Of a DNA stretch of 64,000 bases, positions 13,201-23,080 are shown in pieces. The DNA lies in the NCBI GenBank assembly GCA_034336665.1, contig CM067564.1:48531451-48595450 (forward strand). The letters are read 5' to 3'. Position numbers and translations under genes: made by a program. Positions within the stretch are counted from its first letter, which is position 1. Each line of letters starts with the position of its first letter. This stretch comes from Luscinia megarhynchos. Its lineage: Eukaryota > Chordata > Aves > Passeriformes > Turdidae. The notes under the pieces were generated by a model, which made no database searches, had not been told where the DNA came from, and saw nothing but the letters and a program-made list of their open reading frames with translations.

Positions 13201-14330
13201 TTCCAAAGCCAAACTATCCTCTGAGTTATGCCCTTACATCCTCTCTCTCAGGTATTTATAAAATTATGATTAACAGTAGCAGACATAGGACTTCATTATT
13301 TCTTGAATTGCCTTTCTTTTTAACTATCTACAAGCTCAGGGAATTACATATGGCCTCATTAACCTCTGTGTCAAACTGGTAATAAGGCAGGGGGGAGGTA
13401 CCCCCCCAGCTGCTCGACAGCCTGTGCAGGGGCTGCTGAGGGAGCACCAGCACTTCCCAGTTGGTGCCACGAGCTTCCCGTGTCCTTGGGTGACTGCACA
13501 GGAGCCTGAAATGTTGTGTTTGTGTTTGTGTGCTCACTGCCCGTGCGAGGTTACTCCATCTGGCAGATCAGAAGCCCCAGAAATAAATGGATTTGGAAAT
13601 CTCACTCTGTAAGGGTCATTAGCACCAGTGTGAGTCTATCATGGTGGGATACTCAAAATGAGAGTGAAAAACACAGTTGTATCAAAACAGGTGTCTTAGA
13701 CTCCATAGAAGAAGAGTGAATGCTTTTGGAGGGAGGGGAGCAGCTCTTGTCTTTTGGTATTCTTAGAATCACCAGGACTGGTTTCACAACATATGCAAAG
13801 GGATGATTCTGCCTCTTGGCTTCCACAAGAGTGCTGTAAAGTGATTTTAATATGCATAGCTGTCCAGACAGTGCAGGATCCTAACCTGAATTTCTGCAGG
13901 ATCACTTGCAAGATAAAAGTTTAGAATCTGTTCAAATGTTTTGCTGCATGCAGCTGCACAAAAACCTGTTCTATAAACTTCTTTTCAGTGCCATCCAAGA
14001 GGGGTGAAAGACTACAGCAATCCAAAGGTGTAACCCAGACTCCGGACTTAGCTTTCCCAGGGGCAATTTCCCCTCCTGATTTCCTCCCCAATAATCTCAA
14101 AGGCCAGCTGTCACAGCCTTTGCTATTTAGGATTCTCAGGGTATAGTGTACTTCCCAAAGTTTCTCTGCTTTGAGCCACTGTGAACTTCTCTGAGTAAGG
14201 CACAAGGACAACTTAACCATTGTTTGTGCGAGATCCAGGGGTCAAAAACTAAGTGGCTTTGAAAGCAGAGCCAACAGGGTTTAACAAACCAACAGCAACA
14301 CCATGGGAGTTTGCTAATCCCCAAAATCTA
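10246..14330. other. Gene-free stretch
   Basis: No supported gene was found. The 13.95-14.3 kb part is GC-balanced and contains no clear LTR ends despite a superficially LTR-like texture. Short open frames on both strands carry no recognisable family signature. Confidence 0.55.
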
Positions 14331-14900
14331 CAATAAACAGATAAAGTTAATAAGATTCAATAAACGAGAACAGCCCCATTAATGCTTAAAGAGCACTATC
14401 TAAATACTACACACTTTATTTACTGAGTTCCCTTGCTGAATTTGCTGTACACAGGAACACTCAAAATTCGTTATCTTTGGATGCAAAGCTCAGTAAATTC
14501 GACAGTAATTAATCTCCATTTACCCTCCGCGTGTGTTTCTGAACAGACGAAAAGTTCATTGAAAAAGTTCTTTCAGCCTCTCTGAAAGAGAAGCCGTGCT
14601 TTGATAAACAAAAAAGCACCAAACACAGGCCTCTGAAAGGAAAATAGAGCAGTAGCCAGTTCTGGTGGTTCGAGCCAGGTGCTCATTGCAAATTCAGTAG
14701 CGTGCACTGGCAAGTGTCAGCAGCAGAGAAACTGAAATTACTGAAATTCTTATGCCAGTGTAATTTGCTGAAGGCGATGCACTGAGGGTTAAGGCAAATT
14801 GTGCATGTGTTGAGGATTATAAAACAAATTAAAATGGAGGCTAACAAAAGGAGTGCAATATTTATGCATTTCTTCATTCTTTTCACTTCGTGGTACTCAA
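14331..14900. other. Candidate conserved non-coding element with retained CpGs
   Basis: Sequence here is AT-rich yet keeps several CpGs (AAACGAGA, ATTCGTTATC, ATTCGACAG, CCTCCGCGTGTG, AGACGAAAAG, GAAGCCGTGC). It also has homeodomain-like AGTAATTAATC. In a CpG-depleted genome such retention suggests constraint or low methylation. There is no open frame with coding character. An enhancer about 4 kb inside the proposed minus-strand gene is possible; this is inference. Confidence 0.3.
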
Positions 14901-15807
14901 TCAACTTCACACTCTCTTAAGGTGGCATGGGGATATTTCTATTGTGTGCATTCATTTGCTCTGAAAATGGGAGCTCGACATCCTAGGCTGCAGAATCTAA
15001 CTGGTTCTGGTAATATTTATAAGTACCTCTATTAACCTACCAAATATTTACAACCCACCCATTACTTCTAATCAAGTGAAATTTAATTGTCAACACAAAA
15101 AATGCAGTAACTTTCCTGTTCAGTGTGTTCTACTTATCTGCTTCAGTTTTGCTATACCAGTCCATTTTACTCTGTATGCCTCCCCTTTCCCTAGAATTCC
15201 TGCATCTGTGCACCCTGATTGTACAAAAGCAGAAATGTTTTAATTACCCATGGCTTGCTGCAGTGGAGTCCATTACACAGAGTAATGGGCTCAGTGTTCA
15301 ATACCCAATTTACCAAATATTTTAGAGTTTCTAAAGTACCCACTGTATGATCACCCAGCACGGTTGGACCTCAATGAAATATGCTCTTGGTTGTATATTC
15401 CCAGCCCTCTGCTGGCAAGCCCTGCCATGGAGCTGGCTGGAGAAGTGAGGACACGTCTCTGCCCAGTGTCTCCAGCCCTCCTGCACAATAAACTGGACTT
15501 TTTCAGTCAAGATGTTCCCACCTGTCCCTCTGTCAACTCCGACATGGAGTGACAGCCTCTGTAAACAATAGGCACCAAAGAGCTGACAGCAATCTCATTT
15601 TCAAGTGTGACCAGGAGATTCACCCAAGCCCACCTGCAGGGATTTAGACCTCATTTTAATTCCAGGGACCCTTGCATTTGGTTATGAGAGGCAGATGTAG
15701 GCTGTTCTCACCTGCTGATGACAGACTGTGAGAATTGCCTGCAGAGTCAGCTCTTGCTCCTACTTACCCATGAAAACAAAGAAAATTGTTTGGTTTTAGC
15801 TTTCTGT

Positions 15808-15853
15808 CTAGATTTGAGAAAATCTAGCTCTATTTGGCTAAATAGAGCTGCTA
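15808..15853. repeat. Two abutting perfect hairpins
   Basis: The first inverted repeat is CTAGATTT (15808-15815), loop GAGA, then AAATCTAG (15820-15827). The second begins inside the first right arm: AGCTCTATTT (15826-15835), loop GGCT, then AAATAGAGCT (15840-15849), followed by GCTAG, which extends the stem past one bulged base. Both arms are exact. It could form mutually exclusive or stacked hairpins in RNA, or a small cruciform in DNA. No family match is recognised. Confidence 0.8.
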
Positions 15854-16899
15854 GGGACTCTAAGGATAAAACAGAATCTTTATTTGCATTTCACTGTGGC
15901 AGGGAGATGTTTTCACACAGGTTCAAATCTTGGAGCTCCCAGATGCTCCAGGCTCTTTCCAGGAGCTTTTACCAGAAATGACCAGAAGCCCACTGCCCTT
16001 CACATCACTGCACAAACCAAAGGACAAAAAAACTTCTAACTAGCCCCCAAACAGTTTCAGCCTTAGTAAAACAAGTGACAACAGATGGGATCAGACAGAC
16101 AGGGGGATAGAGGGAGGAAAGTGAGGCAGTTCAGGGAGTGTGACAGGCAGGGGTCTCAGCACGTTGGCAGCCTCGCTGTTGTCAAGTTTTTTTTGTGTAG
16201 TCATCACATTTTAGCATTGTATTTGGGGACTTAATAGATTCTACACTTGATTTTCTGGCAGGGAGCAGGGAGCCACTGCCAGCCATGAAGCATCTTGGAA
16301 ATGAGATTAGTTTTCAAATCTATTCAAGTGATTTATGCATTGTTATTTCTCTGGAAGGTAGAGATGTAAGGACCAAATCCTGGCCTTTATTTCACAGAGT
16401 CTACTTGAATATTTCCATCATCTGCCATGGAGCTGCTCCAGATTAGCAGCAACGTAACACCAACGTCAGGATCTGGATCTTCCAGAGAATCCCATTGATC
16501 TTACATCATTGCCATAGCTGACTGAAAATCACATATGGGAAAAGCTTGAGAAGTTTTCCCACACACAGAGGAGGTCAGAATCTCCCCCTTTCTCTAACAT
16601 TAAGGCAGATTGTGATCCAAAGGGTCGTGTCGAGATTCCCAAGCATACTTTTCTATAGGATCAATAAATTTCCTGATAGTGGCAATTGAGATTACACTTT
16701 ATGGATGGTATTATTAGGATTTACATTCCAGCTATGAAGAAGGTCAGATGAACAAACAGAATAGCCAGTCCTGGACCACTTCCCTTACTCCACTCTGTCA
16801 TTTTTATAGCTTCACACATGGTGCAGGTGCTGATACTACACACGTCTGACTGTAATCCACACATCAGGCTGAGAGCTCACCAGCCCTAGGGAGAGACTG

Positions 16900-17360
16900 C
16901 CTCCAGCAGTCCTTTCAAGCCTGGTTAGAGGAGCAGAATGGAAACATCAGCTAAAGCAACGAAAGTTATGTTTTCTAATAATGGAAACGAGATGGAAATG
17001 TTGGGCAGCTGCTAGGGGTGTCCTCTATTATCTGATTTTAAAAAAATAATACTGAGAAATGCCTTACAAAGCCTGACATTAATGTATGTATTCCTCAGTA
17101 ATGAGAGAGATGAATGGCTGGGTCTATAATCCCTTATAAATTTTTCATTCTAAAAACTGCCCATAGCATTGTTCTTGGTAATGGAGAGTTATATGAAGTT
17201 GGCAGGTTCTTTTTTAAATTATCAACTTACTGTTCAAGACAAAAAAAACTGAATTAAAGTGGAAAAAAAATTATTCCCCTGGAGAATTGCAGTGCAGACA
17301 TTTGCTGGCAAATTATTTTTATTTAAATCACTTTTCTTGGTTTTAATATTGAAAAGACTT
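16900..17360. other. AT-rich unannotated block, possible conserved element
   Basis: This repeat-poor AT-rich segment contains ATTATCTGATTTT, TATAATCCCTTATAAATT and similar words. It has no coding frame. It could be regulatory sequence downstream of the proposed minus-strand promoter, but nothing in the sequence proves this. Confidence 0.2.
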
Positions 17361-17439
17361 TAAATCATTGAAGAGCCTTTAATTTAGGATAGTGGATGGC
17401 AGGGATGTAATTGAGGAGACCAGACTAGCTGATCTGCTT

Positions 17440-17500
17440 CAGCACAGGGGCTGGACCAGACAATTCCATAGAATTTTTTCAAGTCTGGCATTTATAGAAA
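17440..17500 (+). mobile_element. Possible CR1 3'-end fragment
   Basis: The segment reads CTGATCTGCTTCAGCACAGG, then GGCTGGACCAGACAATTCCA, then a degraded 'tctggcatttata' end. This follows the classic CR1 3' terminal pattern (a 'ggctggactagatgac..ttccaa...attctatga' layout). It is short and diverged, so chance similarity cannot be excluded. Confidence 0.4.
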
Positions 17501-18409
17501 GCAACTCTTGTCTGACTGCCCCTTCAAAACTGTTTGCATCTAAGACATACAAAGACACCCTGTTGCCAGCAAGGATTGCTGATTCTTCCAGTCTTGAGAT
17601 ACAATACTACAGAGTTGGATCGAATGTGGTGATGGACTGAAACCAGAAGGATTTACCCAAGGCAGTTACCACATGGGATGGAGGCAGTGACTAAATAAAA
17701 TGCAATCAAGACTCAGTCTGTCCCCCAGGACCACAAAGAAATAATGGCTCGGGAAGAAATTTTACAAACTAAACCATCACTGTTGTTCCTCTGTCTTTTC
17801 CCTGCTGGAATTCAAGTTTCTTTAATAACGGGGATTACTGTCAAACCTTTAAAGAGAGTTAAGAGTGTGAGAAGGCAGCAGACAAGTGCAGCAATTCCTC
17901 AGCTCTGAACACTCACTCTCTGTTACAGCTTTTTGGTCCGGGTCCACAACAAGAGGTCTCCCACTCCGGCGGGGTATTTGGGCACAAAATCACCCCCTTT
18001 GCTGGTCCGTGCCCCCCTTGCTGCTGCGAACCCCGCTGGGGCAGCCAGGTCCCCATCCGTGCCTGTGCCGCAGGTACGCTCCCCCGGCAGCTCCCCGAGC
18101 ACAGACACACAGACACAATGAGAGCCTCCAACTGGAAATTCAAACAAAAATATGGCTGTCTGCTCCAAAAGGAAAACTCATTCACAAAGGTCATCTCTGT
18201 CGAGGGAGAGTGATGCGCTACTCCCCTCTTGGAGGCAACTGCTGTCGCTCCTCTGCCGAGTTACATCCACGAGCATAGTTTTGAAAAATAAGAAGGAAAG
18301 AAAGGAGACAAAAGCCCGGCGAGCCCCCTATTCACAGAGCCAGCCCCGCAACTCCCCTTCCCCTCGTCGGGTAAATTGAGCTTCAAAAGACATTAACATC
18401 TTCCCCTAC

Positions 18410-18442
18410 CTTCGTTCTCATCGGAGACAGAAGCCCTTCCAT
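18410..18442 (-). CDS. Candidate first coding exon (N-terminus MEGLLSPMRTK) of an unidentified leftward gene
   Basis: On the minus strand an ATG at 18442-18440 sits in ACCAAAATGG, with A at -3 and G at +4, a strong Kozak context. Eleven codons follow (MEGLLSPMRTK). After AAG the sequence reads GTAGGGG at 18409, a good splice donor, leaving the frame in phase 0. It lies inside the CpG island, as expected of a first coding exon. A coding first exon this short that ends at a donor implies a gene continuing toward coordinate 1. No second exon is recognisable in 1-18.4 kb, so the intron may exceed the window. I do not recognise the N-terminus and give no function. It could instead be a chance ATG in a 5' non-coding exon that still uses the same donor. 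Confidence 0.45.
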
Positions 18443-18459
18443 TTTGGTCCGATCCTCAT
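18418..18459 (-). other. Upstream ORF overlapping the candidate start codon
   Basis: On the minus strand an ATG at 18459-18457 (G at -3) opens a 13-codon frame that ends in TGA at 18420-18418. It runs out of frame through the candidate main ATG at 18442. If the transcript starts upstream, ribosomes that initiate here would pass the main start and stop 22 bases beyond it. That arrangement normally lowers translation of the main frame. It depends entirely on the first-exon call being right. Confidence 0.35.
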
Positions 18460-18688
18460 GCCAGTCCTCGTCCCCCAACTTAGTGTCTGGTGCCCGTCTC
18501 AAGCATCCCGCAGGAACCAGAGCATGTCAGGGACAGCCAGCGACACCTTCACGGGGCTCGGGCTGCCAGCCTGGCAGCTCGCAGCGCTCGGCTCCTGCAG
18601 ACCCCTTCCTCTGTCCCTCCTCTCCTCTCCGTGCATCATCTGCCCGCAGCTATGTTCGCACCATCGCGGCTGACAAACGATCCCCGCC

Positions 18689-18696
18689 TTACGTAA
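18689..18696. promoter_or_regulatory. TTACGTAA palindrome (PAR-bZIP / C/EBP / CRE-like site)
   Basis: An exact TTACGTAA lies in the CpG island about 250 bp upstream of the candidate minus-strand ATG. This octamer is the preferred site of PAR-bZIP factors and NFIL3 and is bound by CREB/ATF and C/EBP proteins. It is promoter-proximal in the proposed gene. Function is inferred from motif identity and position only. Confidence 0.5.
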
Positions 18697-18757
18697 TGCA
18701 TCCAGCACAGGACGGGCGATCCCAGCCCAGCCCCGGGTCCCAGCGCTGGGCAGGGAC

Positions 18758-18778
18758 GAGGAGGAGGAGGAGGAGGAA
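18758..18778. repeat. (GAG)n trinucleotide tract in the CpG island
   Basis: About seven copies of GAG occur on the plus strand (CTC on minus). They would encode a Ser/Glu run in overlapping frames, but no frame here has an ATG-initiated coding case. Purine tracts of this kind are common in promoters. Confidence 0.85.
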
Positions 18779-19050
18779 GGTGCGGGACCCTGCCCTGCCC
18801 TGCCTATTGTGAGCTGGGGCTGGTCCGCCAACGCGATGGATGCTCCTCCGCTCCCCCTGCCAGCCGGGAAAGCACCGAGAAAACTTCGTCACCGTGGAAG
18901 ATCGTGGATTCCCCGGTACTGACTTAAAAGGGTGTAATCCTCATCCCAAGCCTCAGCCCAGGAGGTTTTCCCTGCTCGGGGAACGCCGGCAGTTGGAGCG
19001 ATTTCTGCTGTCAGCGAGGGACCAAACCCACGCTGAAAGGGAGTTCCTGT

Positions 19051-22000
19051 CAATTGTCAGCCGGGAATTCAGGGAGAGAAAGAAAGGAAAGCGCACTGAA
19101 CAAAAGGAATATACTCCTGCAAAGTTGGTCAGCAAAAGATACTCCCTGAATGCATTGCTATTAGCATTTTAATTCAGATCAGAGCGTGCCTTTGTGGAAA
19201 ATTCCCCAATTGCTCGTGCTTTATGCATTTTGTTTTCCATCATGAAGTGATGCTAGGACTGAAGCTCTTTCAGAGAAAAATCCAAATAAAACGAGCTTCA
19301 CACCTACAAACACACGACTGTTCAGTCCACAGGACCAGACCGGATCAGTCCAAAGCAAAACCCTTTTGAAATGCCATCTAATGAGCACAGCTGCCCATCA
19401 CTGCTCCGAAGGTCAGCTCCCCTGGGGGCCACCCCACTTCCCAACACAAACACAAAAAGGAATCTCCTTCCTCAGCCCAGGGAGTAACCTTCCACATACC
19501 AGTACCAATTGCTGTCCAAAAGCAACATTAAAAACTCTGTTACACCACCAGAACTCGGTTTTCAGTATTAGAAAAATCACTGTCAGGCTGGTTGGAGCAT
19601 ATTAGAGGTGGAAATTTCAAATGCCCTTTAACACCAACTCTTAGGCCCCAAAGGTATATGCTCAGGGACAGTCACTGTCTGACTCATGCACTGAGCTGGA
19701 TCAGGTTAACTCCTGAAAATACCATGTGTTCTCTGGATGATGATGACGATGATGGGGATTCAGCTCAATTAGCTTTTACCATCTAAAGCTCTGCTTTCTG
19801 GTCCAAGCCAGCCACTGAGGCTCCTGCAAAACCAAAAAGAGAGACCTGTTCCTTCTCAAAGGGATTTGCTGCTCAGACCAGGGACCATCTCTGACCCCAG
19901 GTGTCCTTCATGCCCAACCCAGGTCCTGGAGGCTACACTGAGAAGGAGAAGGTGCAGTGGAAGATGTTTGTGGTGGTGCCATGGTTGGCTCATGGCATCC
20001 CAGGGTGCAAAGCCTGGGATGAACCCAGGGACAAAGTTCCTTCCCTTCAAGCTCTAGCAGAAATGCTCCCAGAAAAGTAACACATATGAGGGTGTTCAAC
20101 CCCACACATCTCTTTTCTTCTCTATCTCTTCCAGTCTTTTCTACCGTGTAGATATTGAGTTTAAGGCCATTTTTCTTATTATTCTTTATGGGCTAAAAAC
20201 AGGGGGGAGGAGAGGTGTCCCCTACAGTGATTAATATTAATTTCAAATATAATTAGCTGTTCTCAGCCAAATTCAGGTTCTTATCAAACATGAACAAATC
20301 TGATCACATCATACTGAAGGCAGAGATAAGTTTTCCAGAGCTATGGAGACTGTAGAATGCTGGCAGGCTCATCTATTTCTTGCTGGTATCATATAAATGT
20401 GTTTTGCTATTGGTATTTACAAGACTTTAACAAGACTTTGAATAAATGGCCACAGGAATTCCAGGCTCCAGTGAGACAAGGCCGTTGTGATTTTTCTGCT
20501 GTACAACACTGGGCCAGACTCTGATGAGAGGCTTACAAGTCTGTGCATCTTGTGAAACATCATCTTGTCCAAATGGTCAGGGGAATTTGACTGTCCGTAG
20601 CCTCAAGAGGAATGTAAAGGAAGAGGAGCTTTTGGGTATTTTGGAGATGCCAGGTCAGGTGCTGAAGATTTAATGCAATATGATAATGTGGAGGATGCAT
20701 CCATGGCAGAGTATGAACACCCAATTCTCTTAAAGCTCAGCTCTGCTTTGAACTAGGCTACACCACAGTGCCTCATGAGCTTCCCTGTGTTATCTCTGTT
20801 TACAAGTGAAAAGAAATAAAAAAAAAGGCATTTCTCCTAAAGTCCAAAAGAGTAATTCAGTCTGGGACCAGAAAAGCAAGCTGGGGCCTTTCTGGTTCAG
20901 CAGCACTCAAAGCCTCTCTGATCTGAATGGATTGGGAATTGTGCTGATATTGCATGAGTCAGAGCAGAGCCCAGCTCAGCAGGATGAGCAGGAATGGGAA
21001 AGAGCACGGTGCTGTTTGAGCAGCACCCGTGGCTCTGAGCCAGCACCGAGTCTCCCTCTCTGGGAGTGCAAGCTGTGACCCCCAGCTCCATCCCAAGGAT
21101 GCTCTGGGTCCCTGGGCAAGTCTATAACTCCTGCATGGCATCACCATGAGCCACAGCTGACGTGGTGTGTGTGACAGTAAGGTCTGCTCACATCCACCTC
21201 CACCAGTGGGGCCAGGGACCCAAGTGGTTCTGCCTGTATTGGTTTTGTCTTGGCTCCTTGGAAAGCCTGGCAACTTCTTGCAAGAGCTGGAGCATCAGTG
21301 GGTGGGTGGGTATTGTGCATCACATCATCCTCCTCTCAACCTCCAGGCACCAGGCTGGACTAGAGCTGTACTAGGCAGACACTGCTTTAGCCTGTGCAGC
21401 CACCAGCCTGCCCTGCTTGTGCTACAGGAGCAGGAGGAGCACTCAGTGTGCTCCAGACTGCTTGCAGCCCCTCCTTTCACATCCAGAGCAGTAATTTTAC
21501 AACTGTCGGAGCCAAGGAAGTTTATTTTCACTTTAAAGTGAGAGCTTTGGTTGCTCTAGCTGGGGGTGCAGTGCCACAGCAGCGTGTGCCATGGTCTGAC
21601 ACCTCGTTCCTCTGCTGGGCTGCAACTCACAGCAATGCTAAATTACTGCAGACTCGTTCTGCAGCCTCTGCTCCTGTGATTTCAGATCAAAGGCACTGCA
21701 GAGGCAAAAGGAGCATGTGAACACTTGTATCCCCATCTGGAGAGGGGACCAGCATTTGACTCGGATCCTGGGCAGCTACACCCAGCATATCTCAGGTTCT
21801 CCATCTGCAGAAGAAGGGACCAACTGGTCTGGTTCACACAGGTGTTGCAGAGGTTCATCCTGTCCTGGATTCAAACCATCATAACCATAGAAGATGGGAA
21901 TACAATCACCCTTGGCTCCTTATGGGAGTGAGAAACCTTGCAATGTCCTCTTATATTGTCATAATTTAAATGTGTGCTGGACTCTAGTCCAGCAGACCAA

Positions 22001-22460
22001 GGCAGGTGTCTACCTGGAACCTGATATGTCTCACCTGGATTCAGGCTTGGAGCTCCATCTCTTTCTAGGCTCTGCTGACTACCTTGACAAACCTCCATGG
22101 ACCACAAGGAAAAAAGAGATTCTCCTAATATTTAGTCAAGTAGATGTAAATGGCTGAATTTAGCTGCCTGACACTGGAGCTGAGTCTTGCCCTACATACA
22201 CAGTAGTAGGAAAAATGGCCCCAAAAATCCTTATGTTCACTGTCAGACTGCTGGCTGAGGGTCCTTGAAACAGCTGAACTTTGTGATATTTGAGGCCTCA
22301 GTTTTCCTCTTGCTCACCCTTTGTGGGTGCATCCAGGCTGGGATAAAATTCTGTAAGCTGAACACTTGCTAACCTTCAGGGTGGGGATGCCAGCACAAAG
22401 CCAAGTTGTGCTGCCTGTACCAGCCCTGAAAAACGGAGGGAATTTGGATTTGGACCCAGT
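19051..22460. other. Gene-free stretch upstream of the CpG island
   Basis: No supported gene is present. 19737-19756 holds a short GAT-rich run. The 20180-20480 part is AT-rich with GATTAATATTAATTTC and ATAATTAGC words and may be conserved non-coding sequence. 21770-21870 and 22285-22320 show weak MIR-like similarity, too poor to call. Confidence 0.5.
20180..20480. other. Candidate conserved non-coding element
   Basis: This AT-rich, repeat-free block contains TGATTAATATTAATTTC, ATATAATTAGC, TGATCACATCA and AGATAAG words and no coding frame. It lies between the two CpG-rich islands, where distal promoter or enhancer elements would be expected. The call is inference from sequence texture. Confidence 0.25.
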
Positions 22461-22610
22461 TCCAGCCGCTCTGTGATGCAAAAAGTTGCCATGTCCTCCA
22501 GAGCTGCCGTGAAGGGACAATGGACGGGGAGGCTCAGCCTGCCCGGCGTGTGCCCCCGGCCGACCTCGCACCGGGCACTTCACTCCTCTGACAAAAGGTA
22601 GCATCGCCGC

Positions 22611-22624
22611 GTTGCCATGGGAAC
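22611..22624. promoter_or_regulatory. RFX X-box motif
   Basis: GTTGCCATGGGAAC matches the palindromic X-box consensus GTTRCCATGGYAAC at 13 of 14 positions. RFX factors bind this dyad and control ciliary and neuronal/endocrine genes. It sits in the core of the second CpG island. Binding is inferred from motif identity. Confidence 0.6.
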
Positions 22625-22707
22625 GCCCCGCCGGCTGAATGGCTACAGCATCCTGCGAGGGAGGGGAAACATCCCAGCCGCACACCAGGGCTGCGCTGAA
22701 ACGTATC

Positions 22708-22717
22708 TTATATTTAG
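22708..22717 (+). promoter_or_regulatory. MEF2-type site
   Basis: TTATATTTAG fits the MEF2 consensus YTAWWWWTAR exactly. It lies about 85 bp from the X-box at the AT-rich shoulder of the second CpG island. Single MEF2 matches are frequent by chance in AT-rich DNA, so confidence is low. Confidence 0.3.
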
Positions 22718-23052
22718 AACAGGCGGTGCGGGGAATACTAATGAATATTTAACACTCGGAGTGCCTTCCATGCTTGTTTTTTTAAATTTTTTTTTATTTT
22801 TGTTGCATACTTCCCATAAGCAGAACATTTGCTTCCAAATGGTTTGAATATTATTGCTACTGTGCTTCTCTCATCACTGCTTCTCCAGGTTTCCTTTGCT
22901 TTTCATGAAAGCAAACTTTTCATGGGTTACCTAAAAAAAGGGAAACATTTTCTCATGCTCTTCAAGATCCAGTCCCTTTTAGGGCTTTCTTCCCCCTCCA
23001 TTAAAAATATCTGCTTCAAACAATTAATTCCCTGTGCTGCAGAAAAGAAATG

Positions 23053-23080
23053 AATCAATCAATCAATCAATCTATCTATG
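23053..23080. repeat. (AATC)5 with TATC extension microsatellite
   Basis: Five perfect copies of AATC (23053-23072) are followed by TATC TATG. Confidence 0.9.

Larger units (their letters stand above)
17930..19050. promoter_or_regulatory. CpG island, probable promoter
   Basis: CpG dinucleotides and GC content rise sharply over about 1.1 kb compared with the CpG-poor surroundings. Examples are CCCGGCGAGC, CTCGCAGCGCTCGG, CATCGCGGC and GAACGCCGGC. Inside lie a TTACGTAA palindrome (18689-18696), a (GAG)n purine tract (18758-18778) and, on the minus strand, a strong-Kozak ATG followed by a splice donor. CpG islands of this size in vertebrates usually mark transcription start regions, often bidirectional. 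The most economical reading is a minus-strand promoter with transcription starting around 18.5-18.9 kb. The start site itself cannot be placed from sequence. Confidence 0.75.
22460..22760. promoter_or_regulatory. Second, smaller CpG-rich island with RFX X-box
   Basis: About 300 bp are enriched in CpG (GGACGGGG, CCCGGCGTG, CCCCGGCCGACCTCGCACCGGG, ATCGCCGCGTTGCC, AACGCCCCGCCGG, AGGCGGTGCGGGG). It carries an RFX X-box (22611-22624) and a MEF2-type site (22708-22717). The position, about 4 kb upstream of the first island, suits an alternative promoter of the same minus-strand gene, a promoter of a divergent plus-strand transcript, or a CpG-rich enhancer. No first exon with both a Kozak ATG and a donor is convincing here. 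Confidence 0.55.

Noticed and set aside
13960..14310. LTR-like texture
   Set aside because: No TG...CA termini, target-site duplication, primer-binding site or polypurine tract could be found.
18060..18080. Plus-strand donor-like CAG|GTACGC in the CpG island
   Set aside because: An isolated donor-like site with no supported ATG or exon; kept only as a hint of divergent transcription.
18499..18831. 110-codon minus-strand frame with a poly-Ser run in the CpG island
   Set aside because: It begins at TTG rather than ATG and the Ser run comes from the (GAG)n tract; it is more likely 5' untranslated sequence.
21770..21870. MIR-like similarity around CTCAGGTTCTCCATCTGCAG
   Set aside because: The match is limited to one short stretch; too weak to list as an element.
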